This document shows, piece by piece, positions 23,770 through 32,671 of a DNA stretch of 64,000 bases (positions within the stretch are counted from its first letter, which is position 1; the number at the start of each line of letters is the position of its first letter). A model generated the notes under the pieces. That model searched no databases. It was not told where the DNA came from and saw nothing but the letters and a program-made list of their open reading frames with translations. A program made the translations under genes and the position numbers. This DNA comes from Paenibacillus sp. FSL K6-1330 (GTDB lineage Bacteria > Bacillota > Bacilli > Paenibacillales > Paenibacillaceae), in contig NZ_CP150269.1 in assembly GCF_037976825.1 (NCBI RefSeq), positions 1,469,501-1,533,500 of the forward strand, given 5' to 3'.

Positions 23770-26550
23770 ATGAGACAGGTACGCAAGCGTAACAGGCAGG
23801 TAAGAAGAGGAGGTTTCATGCTGCTGCTGGGTATTCTTCTGTTTTCGTTCGGTAATCCGCCAATACAGGGGGAAACGGCTGCACCGGATGTGATGGAACG
23901 GGTCAACCTGGCATGGAATAAGCAGGCGACGGCCAGTTCCGAGATCAGCGGGCGTGAAGCCGGGAAGGCCGTTGACGGTAGCCGTGATACCTACTGGCAG
24001 CCGGCGAGCACAGACCGTGAGGACATGAGTGTATACATACAGGTGGATCTGGGGAGTGAGCAGTCCTTCAACCAGGTCGTCCTGGATTTAAACCGGGGAG
24101 ATCATTTGGGAAGTATCGAGATCGATTACTCCCGTGACGGTGAGTCTTGGAGCAGAGCCTATGCGAAAAATGGGGGCATTCGAGCGGACGGTCAGGAAGT
24201 GATGACGTTTGATTCCGTAAGCGCTTCCCACATTCGGGTAACGCTGCTTCTAAGCCGAAATCTCAATGTTCAGCTAAAGGAGTTGGAGCTTTATATGCAG
24301 GATGGAGATCAAGGGATTCCGTCCGATGTAACGGAGCTGGCCTTCGTGAAGCCGGATGGAACCCCTTATACCAACAATGAGGAACTGACCTTGGACATTG
24401 GAGGCACATCTGCCGTGGAGGCGCGCGGCAAACAGGGGAACGGGGAATGGATTTCGCTGCCTCAAGGCCAGGTTCAATATCACGCCGTGGGAACCAGCGC
24501 TGCGGTTACTTCCGAAGGTTCGGTAACGGGGGTCAAGGTAGGAGCGACCCGGTTATATGCGGAAATCAGCATTAACGGTCAAGGGATACGTACACCGGAT
24601 TTCTGGATTGTGGTGAAGGATGATCAGGAGTTCCAGGATGCGAAATACATTGCCTTCAGCTCGTTCACGCATAAGGCGTTGGTCCAGAAGATTGGCGAGG
24701 CGGCGATCTTGGGTGATGGCGAGGAGCTGCCAGTCGTAACAATCGCTCCGAATAGGGATGGAACTGTATCCGCCAGATGGTTCAAGGACGGTCAATCCAG
24801 AGGTTCGCTGGGCACGAAGGCGCTGCAGGCAGGGGTAACGCAATCGATAACGCTTCCGGGTGGGATGAAGGTACCGGGCACGTACGAGGTGCGGATGACT
24901 TTCCAAACCACAGACGGGGGAACCTACTTCGACAGCTTGTTTTATACCGTCATGCCCAAGAAGGGAACTCCTGAAGGTCAGAGCCAAATCGCCTATACCG
25001 GAAAAGACGGAAGGATGGTATACGTTCCTGATTATAAGGGGAACCGGATCATCGATTTCTCAAACGTCGGTTATATGGGTGGCGGTGTGAAACTGCCCGA
25101 CGTACAGGCGAGAATTGCCGTACAGCCGACCGGCGGGGATGATACGGCGATGCTGCAAGCGGCGATTGATGAGGTGTCGCGGCTGCCTCGTGATGCGGAC
25201 GGCTTCCGGGGGGCAGTGCTGCTGAAGAAGGGCACATATCTGGTCGGCGGTTCCCTGAACATTCAGTCCAGCGGGGTCGTGCTGCGGGGTGAGGGCAAGA
25301 GTGAGGACGGCACGATCATCCGCGGTACGGGCACAACGGCCAGAAATTTGATTGTTGTCGGTGGAACCAACGGTGCAGCTGTTGTGGACGGGACGGAGAC
25401 GGACATACAGGATCTGTACGTTCCGGCAGGCTCCCGATCCTTCCATGTCCAGAATGCCTCCGGTTATCAGGTGGGCGACTCCGTTATTGTTCGAAGAATC
25501 GGGAATGACCGCTGGATTCATGAGATCGGCATGGATCATATCTACATGCGGCCAGGGACCGGGGGAACGCAGCAGTGGTCCCCGTTCAATCTGGATTTTG
25601 ACCGCGTCATTACGGCCATCGACGGCAACCGGATTACGGTGGATGCTCCATTAGCAAATGCCATTGAACGTCAATGGGGTGGAGGCAAGCTGTTCAAGGC
25701 GACGGATGAATCTCGAATCGAACAGGTCGGGATCGAGAACATGCGCGCCATATCCGATTTTGATCCGAGCAAGACCGATACCAAGATGGATAACGATGTT
25801 CTGGATACCCCGTATTATTCCGATGAGGCACATGCGGAGCGCTTCATTATGATGAACAGCGTGAAGAATGCCTGGGTGCGCGAGGTGGACGGCTACCATT
25901 TCTCCTACGCCTTGGTGCAGGTCGGGCGGCAGGCCAAATGGGTCACCGTGCAGGACAGCGAAACGTACGACATGGTCAGTGTGATTACGGGCGGTCGTCG
26001 TTACAGTTTTTTCATCCAGGGGCAATTAAATCTGGTACAGCGCAATTATACGGAAACTTCACGTCATGCTTATGTCATTGAGAGCCGCGTACAAGGACCG
26101 AATGTCATGTACGACAATAAGGCCACTCGCGAATACAATACAAGCGAGCCGCACCACCGCTGGTCCACCGGCGGCCTGTACGACAACGTCTGTGCGCGCA
26201 TCAGCGTCCGCGACCGCGGATGGCTTGGCAGCGGACATGGCTGGGCGGGAGCGAATTACGTCATGTGGAATACCGAGGGCGGGCTTGTTGCGCAGAAGCC
26301 TCCAACGGCACAAAACTATGTCATCGGCCATATCCCGACTGAAGACGGTTTGAACGTGAAACCGCTCGTTCCAAACGATTATGATTCAAGACCGCGTGAG
26401 GACGGCTATTGGGAATACGCCGACCGGCATGTAGCGATTCAGAGTTTATTCGTCCAGCAGTTGAAGGATCGTCTGGGTCAGCAAGCGGTGGATAATCTGG
26501 CCCGTACGCCTGTGGGCGGCGGTGCGATCGATATACCAGAGCAGCCTTAA
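23770..26550 (+). CDS. Secreted F5/8C (discoidin) plus right-handed beta-helix polysaccharide-acting protein
   Basis: A 926-residue exported protein. Residues 1-35 form a signal peptide (many Arg/Lys, then [11 protein letters not shown]). A discoidin/F5-8C sugar-binding domain spans about 38-178 ([41 protein letters not shown]). An Ig-like/BIG2-like segment follows to about 285, then a beta-rich linker. A pectate-lyase-3/pectin-lyase-like beta-helix spans about 455-800 ([46 protein letters not shown]). I see no diagnostic catalytic triad, so lyase or hydrolase chemistry is open. It is the only obviously secreted enzyme of the locus and a natural candidate for the extracellular depolymerising step. 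Confidence 0.85.
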   Translation: MRQVRKRNRQVRRGGFMLLLGILLFSFGNPPIQGETAAPDVMERVNLAWNKQATASSEISGREAGKAVDGSRDTYWQPASTDREDMSVYIQVDLGSEQSFNQVVLDLNRGDHLGSIEIDYSRDGESWSRAYAKNGGIRADGQEVMTFDSVSASHIRVTLLLSRNLNVQLKELELYMQDGDQGIPSDVTELAFVKPDGTPYTNNEELTLDIGGTSAVEARGKQGNGEWISLPQGQVQYHAVGTSAAVTSEGSVTGVKVGATRLYAEISINGQGIRTPDFWIVVKDDQEFQDAKYIAFSSFTHKALVQKIGEAAILGDGEELPVVTIAPNRDGTVSARWFKDGQSRGSLGTKALQAGVTQSITLPGGMKVPGTYEVRMTFQTTDGGTYFDSLFYTVMPKKGTPEGQSQIAYTGKDGRMVYVPDYKGNRIIDFSNVGYMGGGVKLPDVQARIAVQPTGGDDTAMLQAAIDEVSRLPRDADGFRGAVLLKKGTYLVGGSLNIQSSGVVLRGEGKSEDGTIIRGTGTTARNLIVVGGTNGAAVVDGTETDIQDLYVPAGSRSFHVQNASGYQVGDSVIVRRIGNDRWIHEIGMDHIYMRPGTGGTQQWSPFNLDFDRVITAIDGNRITVDAPLANAIERQWGGGKLFKATDESRIEQVGIENMRAISDFDPSKTDTKMDNDVLDTPYYSDEAHAERFIMMNSVKNAWVREVDGYHFSYALVQVGRQAKWVTVQDSETYDMVSVITGGRRYSFFIQGQLNLVQRNYTETSRHAYVIESRVQGPNVMYDNKATREYNTSEPHHRWSTGGLYDNVCARISVRDRGWLGSGHGWAGANYVMWNTEGGLVAQKPPTAQNYVIGHIPTEDGLNVKPLVPNDYDSRPREDGYWEYADRHVAIQSLFVQQLKDRLGQQAVDNLARTPVGGGAIDIPEQP

Positions 26551-26594
26551 TTATATATAGCGAACAGGGGATTATCAGGGGAGACGCTGATCGT

Positions 26595-26616
26595 CCCCTT
26601 CTTCGCGAAGAAGGGG
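26595..26616 (+). promoter_or_regulatory. 22-base perfect palindrome covering the GH95 ribosome site
   Basis: CCCCTTCTTCG is followed by its exact complement. The right arm contains AAGGGG, part of the ribosome site for the ATG at 26625. Folding would sequester the site; otherwise it may terminate or process the upstream transcript, though no T-run follows. Confidence 0.6.
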
Positions 26617-26624
26617 AGACATGT

Positions 26625-29231
26625 ATGAAGATGGAGAAGATGGAGAAGATGGAGACAACAGGAAGAGGTACGGAACGTTTTCATGGTGGGTATCAAACGG
26701 AGTCTGACCGTACAAGACAGCACGGCAAAATTGAGGCAGCAGGGCATGAAACCCCATGGCCGCAGCCTGACACATCTGTAAGTCGGCGCTTGCGGTTATG
26801 GTACGCTTCCCCGGCTGCGGAGTGGAATGAGGCATTGCCCATCGGGAATGGGCGTTTGGGCGGCATGGTCTTTGGCAAGACCTCGCTTGAGCGGGTGCAG
26901 CTCAACGAGGATTCCCTCTGGTATGGTGGGCCGGGAAGGGGAGCCAACCCGGACGCCACCGAATATTTGAGCGAGATCAGGCAGATGCTGCGGGATGGAC
27001 GTCAGGCCGAGGCTGAGCACCTGGCCCGGATGGCGATGACTTCATCCCCGAAATACGAGCAGCCCTACCAGCCGCTGGGCGATCTGCTGCTCAAGTTCCT
27101 GGATGCCGAGGAAGCGGTGGAGCATTATGAGCGAGAGCTGGATTTGGAGCGGTCCATGGTGACCGTATCCTATTCTTCGGGCGGCATAGGCTATCGCAGG
27201 CAGTATTTTGTCAGTGAGCCGGATGGCGTGATGGTTGTTCGCCTAACTGCCGATCAGCCGGGAGTGCTGACGTTTGCGGCGAACCTGATGCGCCGCCCTT
27301 TTGACAGCGGAACGGAGTCGTTAGGGCATGATACCTTGCTGATGAAGGGAGAATGCGGCGCGGACGGCATCTCCTTCTGCACGGCACTACGTGCTGTCGC
27401 TGAGGGAGGAAGGGTCCGAACCATCGGTGATTTTCTCTCGGTTGAAGGGGCGAATTCGGTTACGCTGCTGCTGTCAGCCCAGACGACCTTTCGGTGTCAG
27501 CAGCCGGACAAGGTATGTCTGGAACAGCTGGATCAAACGGCAGGCATGTCGTTCGAAGAGCTGGAAAGCCGCCATCTGGAGGAATATCGGGAGAAGTTTG
27601 AACGGTTCTCGCTAACCCTTGGTTCCAGCAAGAAGGATGTGAATAGAGCGAGCTTAACCGAAAGTGGAAATATCATTCCGAATGGGCAGGATCGACTCTT
27701 CGATTCAGATCAAGTTGAAACTCCGAACCGAGCGGAAGACGATCTATCATCCCTGTCTACCGATCAGCGGCTGAATCTGTTGAAGGATAGAGTGAAGACG
27801 GAAGGTGCCTCTGCGGAAAACAGTGATCCCGAATTGATTGCTCTATACGTACAGTACGGGCGCTATTTGCTCATCTCCTGCTCCAGACCCGGATCTCTCG
27901 CAGCGAACCTGCAGGGCATATGGAATGACAGCTTCACCCCGCCCTGGGAGTCGAAGTATACAATCAATGTGAATATTCAGATGAACTATTGGCCGGCAGA
28001 GCTGCTGGGCCTGGCGGAATGCCACGAGCCGCTGTTTGACCTGATTCACCGCATGCTCCCGAATGGCCGGGACACGGCTCGCGAGATGTATGGCTGCCGT
28101 GGCTTCGCAGCTCATCACAATACCAATCTCTGGGGAGAGACCCGGCCTGAAGGAATATTGATGACCTGTACCATATGGCCGATGGGAGCCGCCTGGCTGT
28201 GCCTTCATCTATGGGAGCATTACCGGTTTGGCGGGGATGCGGATTTCCTGCGGGAACGAGCGTATCCGGTCATGAAGGAAGCGGCGATATTCCTGCTGGA
28301 TTATATGACTGTGGATGAGGAAGGGAGACGAATAACCGGACCTTCCGTTTCGCCGGAGAACCGATTTGTACTTCCGAACGGAGCCGTCGGCAGCCTCTGC
28401 ATGGGACCCGCTATGGATGCGCAGATTGCAAGGGGCTTGTTTCGGGCCTGTCTTGCGGCAGGCCAGCTTGTCGGAGATAAGGACTCCTTCCTTGAAGAGC
28501 TTCAAACCGCGCTGCAAGAAATTCCGGCACCGCGGATTGGAAGGCAGGGAGGGATCATGGAGTGGCTGGATGATTACGAGGAGGCCGATCCCGGACACCG
28601 GCACATCTCGCAGCTGTTCGCCCTGTATCCGGGAGAGCAAATTGATCCCGTTCAGTCACCTGAGCTTGCCGAGGCAGCGAACAAGACCTTGGAGCGACGA
28701 CTTGCGAATGGCGGCGGCCATACCGGCTGGAGCCGGGCCTGGATCATCAATTATTATGCCAGGCTGCAGCGGGGCGCGGAAGCGTATGAGCATCTGGTGA
28801 ATCTGCTGGCTTCTTCAACTTATCCGAATCTGCTGGATTGCCATCCGCCTTTTCAAATCGACGGTAATTTCGGCGGGATTGCCGGCGTTGCCGAAATGCT
28901 GCTGCAGTCGCATTCGGGAGAGTTAAGGCTGATCCCGGCCCTGCCCCCGCAGTGGAGCAGCGGTGAGGTGAAGGGGCTTCGTGCCCGCGGCGGCTTTGTT
29001 GTCGACATGTGCTGGGAGGAAGGTGAACTGACCCAGGTGAAGATTCGAGCCGACAAGGCGGGCGAATGTAGGCTATGGTCCCGTTCATCGCTTGTCCTCA
29101 TAGAGGAGAAACGGCTTGGAGAGGTTATGCTGACGAGTACCACGATATCCGGAGGAGCGTATTGCTACTCGTTCTTGATGCAGCAGGGTGCTAGCTGTAG
29201 CTGGGGAAGGTCTGTGGGGGAACAAAAATAA
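26625..29231 (+). CDS. GH95 alpha-L-fucosidase (inverting)
   Basis: An 868-residue cytoplasmic enzyme of family GH95, typically alpha-1,2-L-fucosidase. After a Lys/Glu/Met-rich start of about 50 residues, the N-terminal beta-domain has [23 protein letters not shown] and [13 protein letters not shown]. The (alpha/alpha)6 barrel has [13 protein letters not shown] (about 446-458; Asn pair), [10 protein letters not shown] (Glu near 578, candidate acid) and FQIDGNFGG (Asp near 746, candidate base activated by the Asn residues). A hydrophilic insertion at about 325-398 interrupts the family fold between the two parts. It lies 74 bases after the beta-helix gene. With GH29 it provides two complementary defucosylating activities. 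Confidence 0.93.
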   Translation: MKMEKMEKMETTGRGTERFHGGYQTESDRTRQHGKIEAAGHETPWPQPDTSVSRRLRLWYASPAAEWNEALPIGNGRLGGMVFGKTSLERVQLNEDSLWYGGPGRGANPDATEYLSEIRQMLRDGRQAEAEHLARMAMTSSPKYEQPYQPLGDLLLKFLDAEEAVEHYERELDLERSMVTVSYSSGGIGYRRQYFVSEPDGVMVVRLTADQPGVLTFAANLMRRPFDSGTESLGHDTLLMKGECGADGISFCTALRAVAEGGRVRTIGDFLSVEGANSVTLLLSAQTTFRCQQPDKVCLEQLDQTAGMSFEELESRHLEEYREKFERFSLTLGSSKKDVNRASLTESGNIIPNGQDRLFDSDQVETPNRAEDDLSSLSTDQRLNLLKDRVKTEGASAENSDPELIALYVQYGRYLLISCSRPGSLAANLQGIWNDSFTPPWESKYTINVNIQMNYWPAELLGLAECHEPLFDLIHRMLPNGRDTAREMYGCRGFAAHHNTNLWGETRPEGILMTCTIWPMGAAWLCLHLWEHYRFGGDADFLRERAYPVMKEAAIFLLDYMTVDEEGRRITGPSVSPENRFVLPNGAVGSLCMGPAMDAQIARGLFRACLAAGQLVGDKDSFLEELQTALQEIPAPRIGRQGGIMEWLDDYEEADPGHRHISQLFALYPGEQIDPVQSPELAEAANKTLERRLANGGGHTGWSRAWIINYYARLQRGAEAYEHLVNLLASSTYPNLLDCHPPFQIDGNFGGIAGVAEMLLQSHSGELRLIPALPPQWSSGEVKGLRARGGFVVDMCWEEGELTQVKIRADKAGECRLWSRSSLVLIEEKRLGEVMLTSTTISGGAYCYSFLMQQGASCSWGRSVGEQK

Positions 29232-29243
29232 TGTTATAACGAC

Positions 29244-29295
29244 GAAAGTAACCCACTCCTGAGATTGGCGCCTAAGTGGGTTACTTTCTCTTTCC
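29244..29295 (+). terminator. Terminator after GH95
   Basis: GAAAGTAACCCACT pairs with AGTGGGTTACTTTC around a 17-base loop and is followed by a pyrimidine-rich tract. It closes the carbohydrate locus. Confidence 0.8.
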
Positions 29296-29338
29296 TGACT
29301 TGATCTTGGAGGAGAAATCCTACTCAAGATGTTTGTAC

Positions 29339-29369
29339 AAAGGAGTAGCCATAGGCCGGCTGCTCCTTA
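29339..29369 (+). terminator. Second hairpin downstream of GH95
   Basis: AAGGAGTAGCC and GGCTGCTCCTT pair with one mismatch; the following tract is only moderately T-rich. Possible back-up terminator. Confidence 0.4.
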
Positions 29370-29443
29370 TTGCTATTCTTAGCTTATCATCCCCCTCTTC
29401 TAGACCTCAATAACGGATCGATTGCACAAAATACTAGTGAAAA

Positions 29444-29763
29444 GTAATGATTGATGTCCACCAGAACTACTATACTACCCACTGGTAAGACGATAACTGA
29501 TATTATGAGGGTTCCGCGGCCGGGACTCTTTTGCGAAGCGTCATTGGAGGCGAAAACAGGATAAGGATGAGCTGCGCAGGCGTCTTACCGCTCTCCAATA
29601 CCGGTGACGCAAGAAGGCTTGGACGAGCCTGTCTATGATAATCCGTATTGGAATAACGCCAGCTCAGGAATTTACGTGGACGTGGTGAACGGAGATCCAT
29701 TATTCAGCTCAATAGACCAATATGACGCCCGAACGGGATTGCCTGCTTTTATGAAACCTCTGC
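29444..29763 (+). pseudogene. msrAB: Decayed msrAB (peptide methionine sulfoxide reductase) fragment
   Basis: Three frames together read as the junction of a fused MsrA-MsrB. DVHQNYYTTHW (the DYHQ-YY end motif of MsrA) has in-frame stops, then YYEGS, then after a shift GRDSFAKRHWRRKQDKDELR. This continues as RLTALQYR, then after loss of one G, TQEGLDEPVYDNPYWNN, GIYVDVVNGDPLFSSIDQYD and TGLPAFMKPL, the classic start of MsrB. The catalytic regions of both halves are missing, with sequence diverging after KPL. It contains at least two stops and two frameshifts, so it cannot make an active reductase. Confidence 0.8.
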
Positions 29764-30138
29764 ATGAGGGATATATCAGCGGTCTGCTTGTGGCTGGTCC
29801 TTATTATACTTATTGGAGGATGTCAGAACGTGAATAGCCCAAAAGAACAGGAATTATCATCTCAGGCGGAGTCCGAAGCCATTCAATTTTTTAAAGATAC
29901 GTATCAGTTGGATGTCGAGATGATGGGGTCCAATAACTCACCTCGTATTTTTCCCCTATATCTATTCTCTCCCATCCACTCCACATATGGCTCCTGTACA
30001 ATACCTATTAGGCAAGACTCATGCTTGCGTCTATGTGCGGAAAGGGGTGACGTTGTTGAATACGATTCATATTCACAATGGTGTACAGATGAGAGGGCTG
30101 GTTACTTAAGCCGAAGTGTAAGTCCTCTCAGGATGTAG
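29764..30138 (+). pseudogene. Truncated lipoprotein gene
   Basis: A 124-codon frame directly abuts the msrAB relic. It begins with a hydrophobic segment and lipobox (VCLWLVLIILIGGC), then a lipoprotein-like region (ESEAIQFFKDTYQLDVEMMG) that breaks after about residue 60 into sequence without protein character. No ribosome site precedes the ATG. It looks like the 5' part of a lipoprotein gene joined to unrelated DNA by the same rearrangement that destroyed msrAB. Confidence 0.45.
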
Positions 30139-30156
30139 TGGGAGGAAAAAGAGTAG

Positions 30157-31119
30157 ATGATGAAGTTAACAACGATGGTTCGCGGATTAACGGGAGACAA
30201 GGTAGCCCACGAACTCATCCGCAACTGGGAGTTTGACGAGGGAACACTGAAGTTCTGGCGGGCCAGCTCCAACTTTGTGTATGTTTTTGAGCGTGACGGA
30301 GAGCGATATTTCCTCAGGTTTAATGATGAAGAGGAGAGCAAGATCGAGCAGATAACGGCCGAGCTGGAATTTATGCTGTATCTGGTTAGGAACGGCTATC
30401 CTTCTGTCACGCCGGTTTCCTCTGTGAACGGGAATTGGATCGAAACGGTTCAGGCACCCGAGGGACATTACCACGGCGTTGTGTTTTCCGCTGCTGCAGG
30501 GATTGCATTAGATGGCAATCTCACGACCACCCAGTTCAAGGACTGGGGGAAATCGCTAGCAAGGCTGCATACGTTATCCAGCCAATACGAACCCGGAACT
30601 GTAAGACGCCGAAGCGCAGAGGACATATTGCACATGATCGATCAGGTGCTGCAGCGGCATCCCGAGGAGCAGGATGCTGTTGAGGAGCTTCACCGGGTTA
30701 GTCTCTGGCTGCAGTTCATGCCATCGTCGAGACAGACGTATGGCTTAATCCATTATGATTTTCAGTTGGATAATGTCTTTTATGAAGCGAAGGAGCGTTC
30801 TTTCCACGTTATCGATTTTGACGATGCAATGTACCACTGGTTTGCGATGGATATCGTGACGGCTCTTGCGGATACCGAGTCGGAGGAAGAGAAACGGGCT
30901 TTCCTGAGAGGGTATCGTTCCATCCGCAGTTTGGATAACGAGCTGGAGACGGAGTTTGCAAGATTTCGCCGATTCGAGCGGCTGTACGGATTTGCCAGAG
31001 TGCTGCGTTCCCTGGAGGACAGCGATTTGACGGATGTTCCCCCTTGGTATGAGGGGCTTCGAATGAAGCTGTTGCGCATCTGCGAGAATGATAGGCAGGG
31101 GTTCAGGGAGCCGTGGTAA
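30157..31119 (+). CDS. APH-family phosphotransferase (aminoglycoside/choline kinase-like fold)
   Basis: A 320-residue soluble kinase-like enzyme. An N-terminal nucleotide-binding lobe (NFVYVFERDGERYFLRF near residues 39-55) is followed by the Brenner catalytic motif GLIHYDFQLDNVFY (near 195-208) and the metal-binding VIDFDDAMYHWFAMDI (near 218-233). Substrates in this family include aminoglycosides, choline, homoserine and others; nothing here identifies one. GGAGG lies about 11 bases before two adjacent ATG codons. It is monocistronic, downstream of the relic region, and ends near a convergent terminator. Confidence 0.85.
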   Translation: MMKLTTMVRGLTGDKVAHELIRNWEFDEGTLKFWRASSNFVYVFERDGERYFLRFNDEEESKIEQITAELEFMLYLVRNGYPSVTPVSSVNGNWIETVQAPEGHYHGVVFSAAAGIALDGNLTTTQFKDWGKSLARLHTLSSQYEPGTVRRRSAEDILHMIDQVLQRHPEEQDAVEELHRVSLWLQFMPSSRQTYGLIHYDFQLDNVFYEAKERSFHVIDFDDAMYHWFAMDIVTALADTESEEEKRAFLRGYRSIRSLDNELETEFARFRRFERLYGFARVLRSLEDSDLTDVPPWYEGLRMKLLRICENDRQGFREPW

Positions 31120-31190
31120 GGGCCCGATCATAGTGAAGGAACCAGTCGCTTTAGGATAATCGAGCCAGACAACCATATCGCTTACACAGG

Positions 31191-31220
31191 TCAATGACTG
31201 CAAAGGTTGCCAGTCATTGA
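31191..31220. repeat. Perfect inverted repeat
   Basis: TCAATGACTG and CAGTCATTGA flank a 10-base loop in the gap after the phosphotransferase gene. There is no T-run, so it is not an obvious terminator. Confidence 0.4.
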
Positions 31221-31244
31221 GGTCAAGCGTTGCAGGTATATAAC

Positions 31245-31296
31245 AAAAGGGTTAAGCAGAGGGCATGAACACCCGATCTGCCTAACCCTTTTTTCT
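31245..31296. terminator. Bidirectional terminator
   Basis: AAAAGGGTTA-GCAG pairs with CTGC-CTAACCCTTTT around a loop. A/T tracts on both sides serve the convergent phosphotransferase and Yellow-family genes. Confidence 0.85.
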
Positions 31297-31302
31297 TTAA
31301 CA

Positions 31303-32520
31303 TCAACCATACAAATAGGACTTCACGTCCTGCCCGATGTAGGCTCTCCATATGATCAGATTGTAAGGATCGTCCCAGTCGATCTGCTGCGGCTCTTCAA
31401 ACATGCGGTGCAGGCGGTTGTTGTTGAAGATGATGGAGCCGCATTGATCAAAAGCCACCCCGTCTACCCACAGCATCCTGTCGTCGGACAGCAGCTTGTT
31501 GAATGAGCGAGTGTACGGTGAATAGTAACCGATCCCCTTGCTTTCGAGCATGGTGTAGAATATATGGCCTTGATTGTCGGCATGCATGCCGTCGGTTGTC
31601 GTTCCTTTGCTGCCCAGGGTCTGAACGGAATTCCGGATGATTGAATCGGGAATATTGAAATTCCGCAGCAGTCCTGTATCGATAGCGTACAGATTGCGCC
31701 CCGTTACCTGGCAGTAGAATAGAGTTCCGCGATCCGCGGATAATGCTATGCCGTCGGCGCCGGTCCGGATCGGCTTGTCGCGGTATACCGGCTCGGTATC
31801 AATCTCAAACCGGAATCGGGGCACGTCCTGCGTACTGTAATGACTGTCGAGCACACGCCGAAATTTCTTCGTTCTCATATTGTAGACGATAATTCCGCCA
31901 TACAGCGGATGGTCCGGCCAGCCAGAGCCCGAATCGGTGATATAGGCATAGCCGTTTCGGTTATCCACCACGATGTCGTTCAGGAACGATGTTCGGGGAG
32001 GGGCAATATCATCCGGAATGACAATGGAATCGAGCAGGCGGTTAGCGTTCAGATCCCAGATGACCAGTTTTTGCGAGCCTTCGGGCGAAGTATCGTATGC
32101 GATTTTTCCTTGATCCAGAATCCACATCCGATGATGCTCATCAATTTCGTAGCCAAGGACGGATTGCAACTTTCGCACATCCCCTGGCGTATTCCACTCC
32201 CAGCTTGGAAAAGCCTCCAGTACGGGCTTGCCGTTCACCATCACAATGGTGTTCAGCGTAGCGGGAATCCCTTCCGCCCAGCGCGGAACCGATACATAGA
32301 AGCGTCCCTTTAGGTCCACTTTGACGCCTGCGGGCATGCAATGCTTCCAATACTGATGCTCCTCGAATCGCTGCTTCATCGCAGCATTCGGGAAGTTCCA
32401 GTCCAGGCGGTTCCAATGGAAGAGGATCTGGTACGGACTTGTATAGCTATGGGCTTGCTTATCATGAAGGGCGGCAGGCTGCTGCCACTGGTCCTCCATG
32501 GAATGATACGGTATACGCAT
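31303..32520 (-). CDS. Yellow / major royal jelly protein (MRJP) family protein
   Basis: A 405-residue protein of the six-blade beta-propeller family named for insect Yellow and royal jelly proteins, with scattered bacterial members annotated L-dopachrome tautomerase-related. Recognisable segments are GVKVDLKGRFYVSVPRWAEGIPATLN near residues 62-87, LGYEIDEHHRMWILDQG near 123, FLNDIVVDNRNGYAYITDSG near 182 and ADGIALSADRGTLFYCQVTGRNLY near 258. It has no signal peptide, whereas animal members are secreted. ATG 32520 has GGGAGG 10 bases upstream; the longer frame lacks support. Function in bacteria is not established; a lactonase- or tautomerase-like role is conceivable. Confidence 0.85.
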   Translation of the reverse strand: MRIPYHSMEDQWQQPAALHDKQAHSYTSPYQILFHWNRLDWNFPNAAMKQRFEEHQYWKHCMPAGVKVDLKGRFYVSVPRWAEGIPATLNTIVMVNGKPVLEAFPSWEWNTPGDVRKLQSVLGYEIDEHHRMWILDQGKIAYDTSPEGSQKLVIWDLNANRLLDSIVIPDDIAPPRTSFLNDIVVDNRNGYAYITDSGSGWPDHPLYGGIIVYNMRTKKFRRVLDSHYSTQDVPRFRFEIDTEPVYRDKPIRTGADGIALSADRGTLFYCQVTGRNLYAIDTGLLRNFNIPDSIIRNSVQTLGSKGTTTDGMHADNQGHIFYTMLESKGIGYYSPYTRSFNKLLSDDRMLWVDGVAFDQCGSIIFNNNRLHRMFEEPQQIDWDDPYNLIIWRAYIGQDVKSYLYG

Positions 32521-32671
32521 ATTTGTAAGACCTCCCGATAACATGCTCGGTTCATCCATTACGGCAGCGATAATTCATTCTTCGCGCTGATTCCTCTGAA
32601 TTAGTTATATGCCTAGAGGGATGGATTGGCACCGAAAATATTTACGAAGAGGTCTTTTTTCAGAGTACCCG

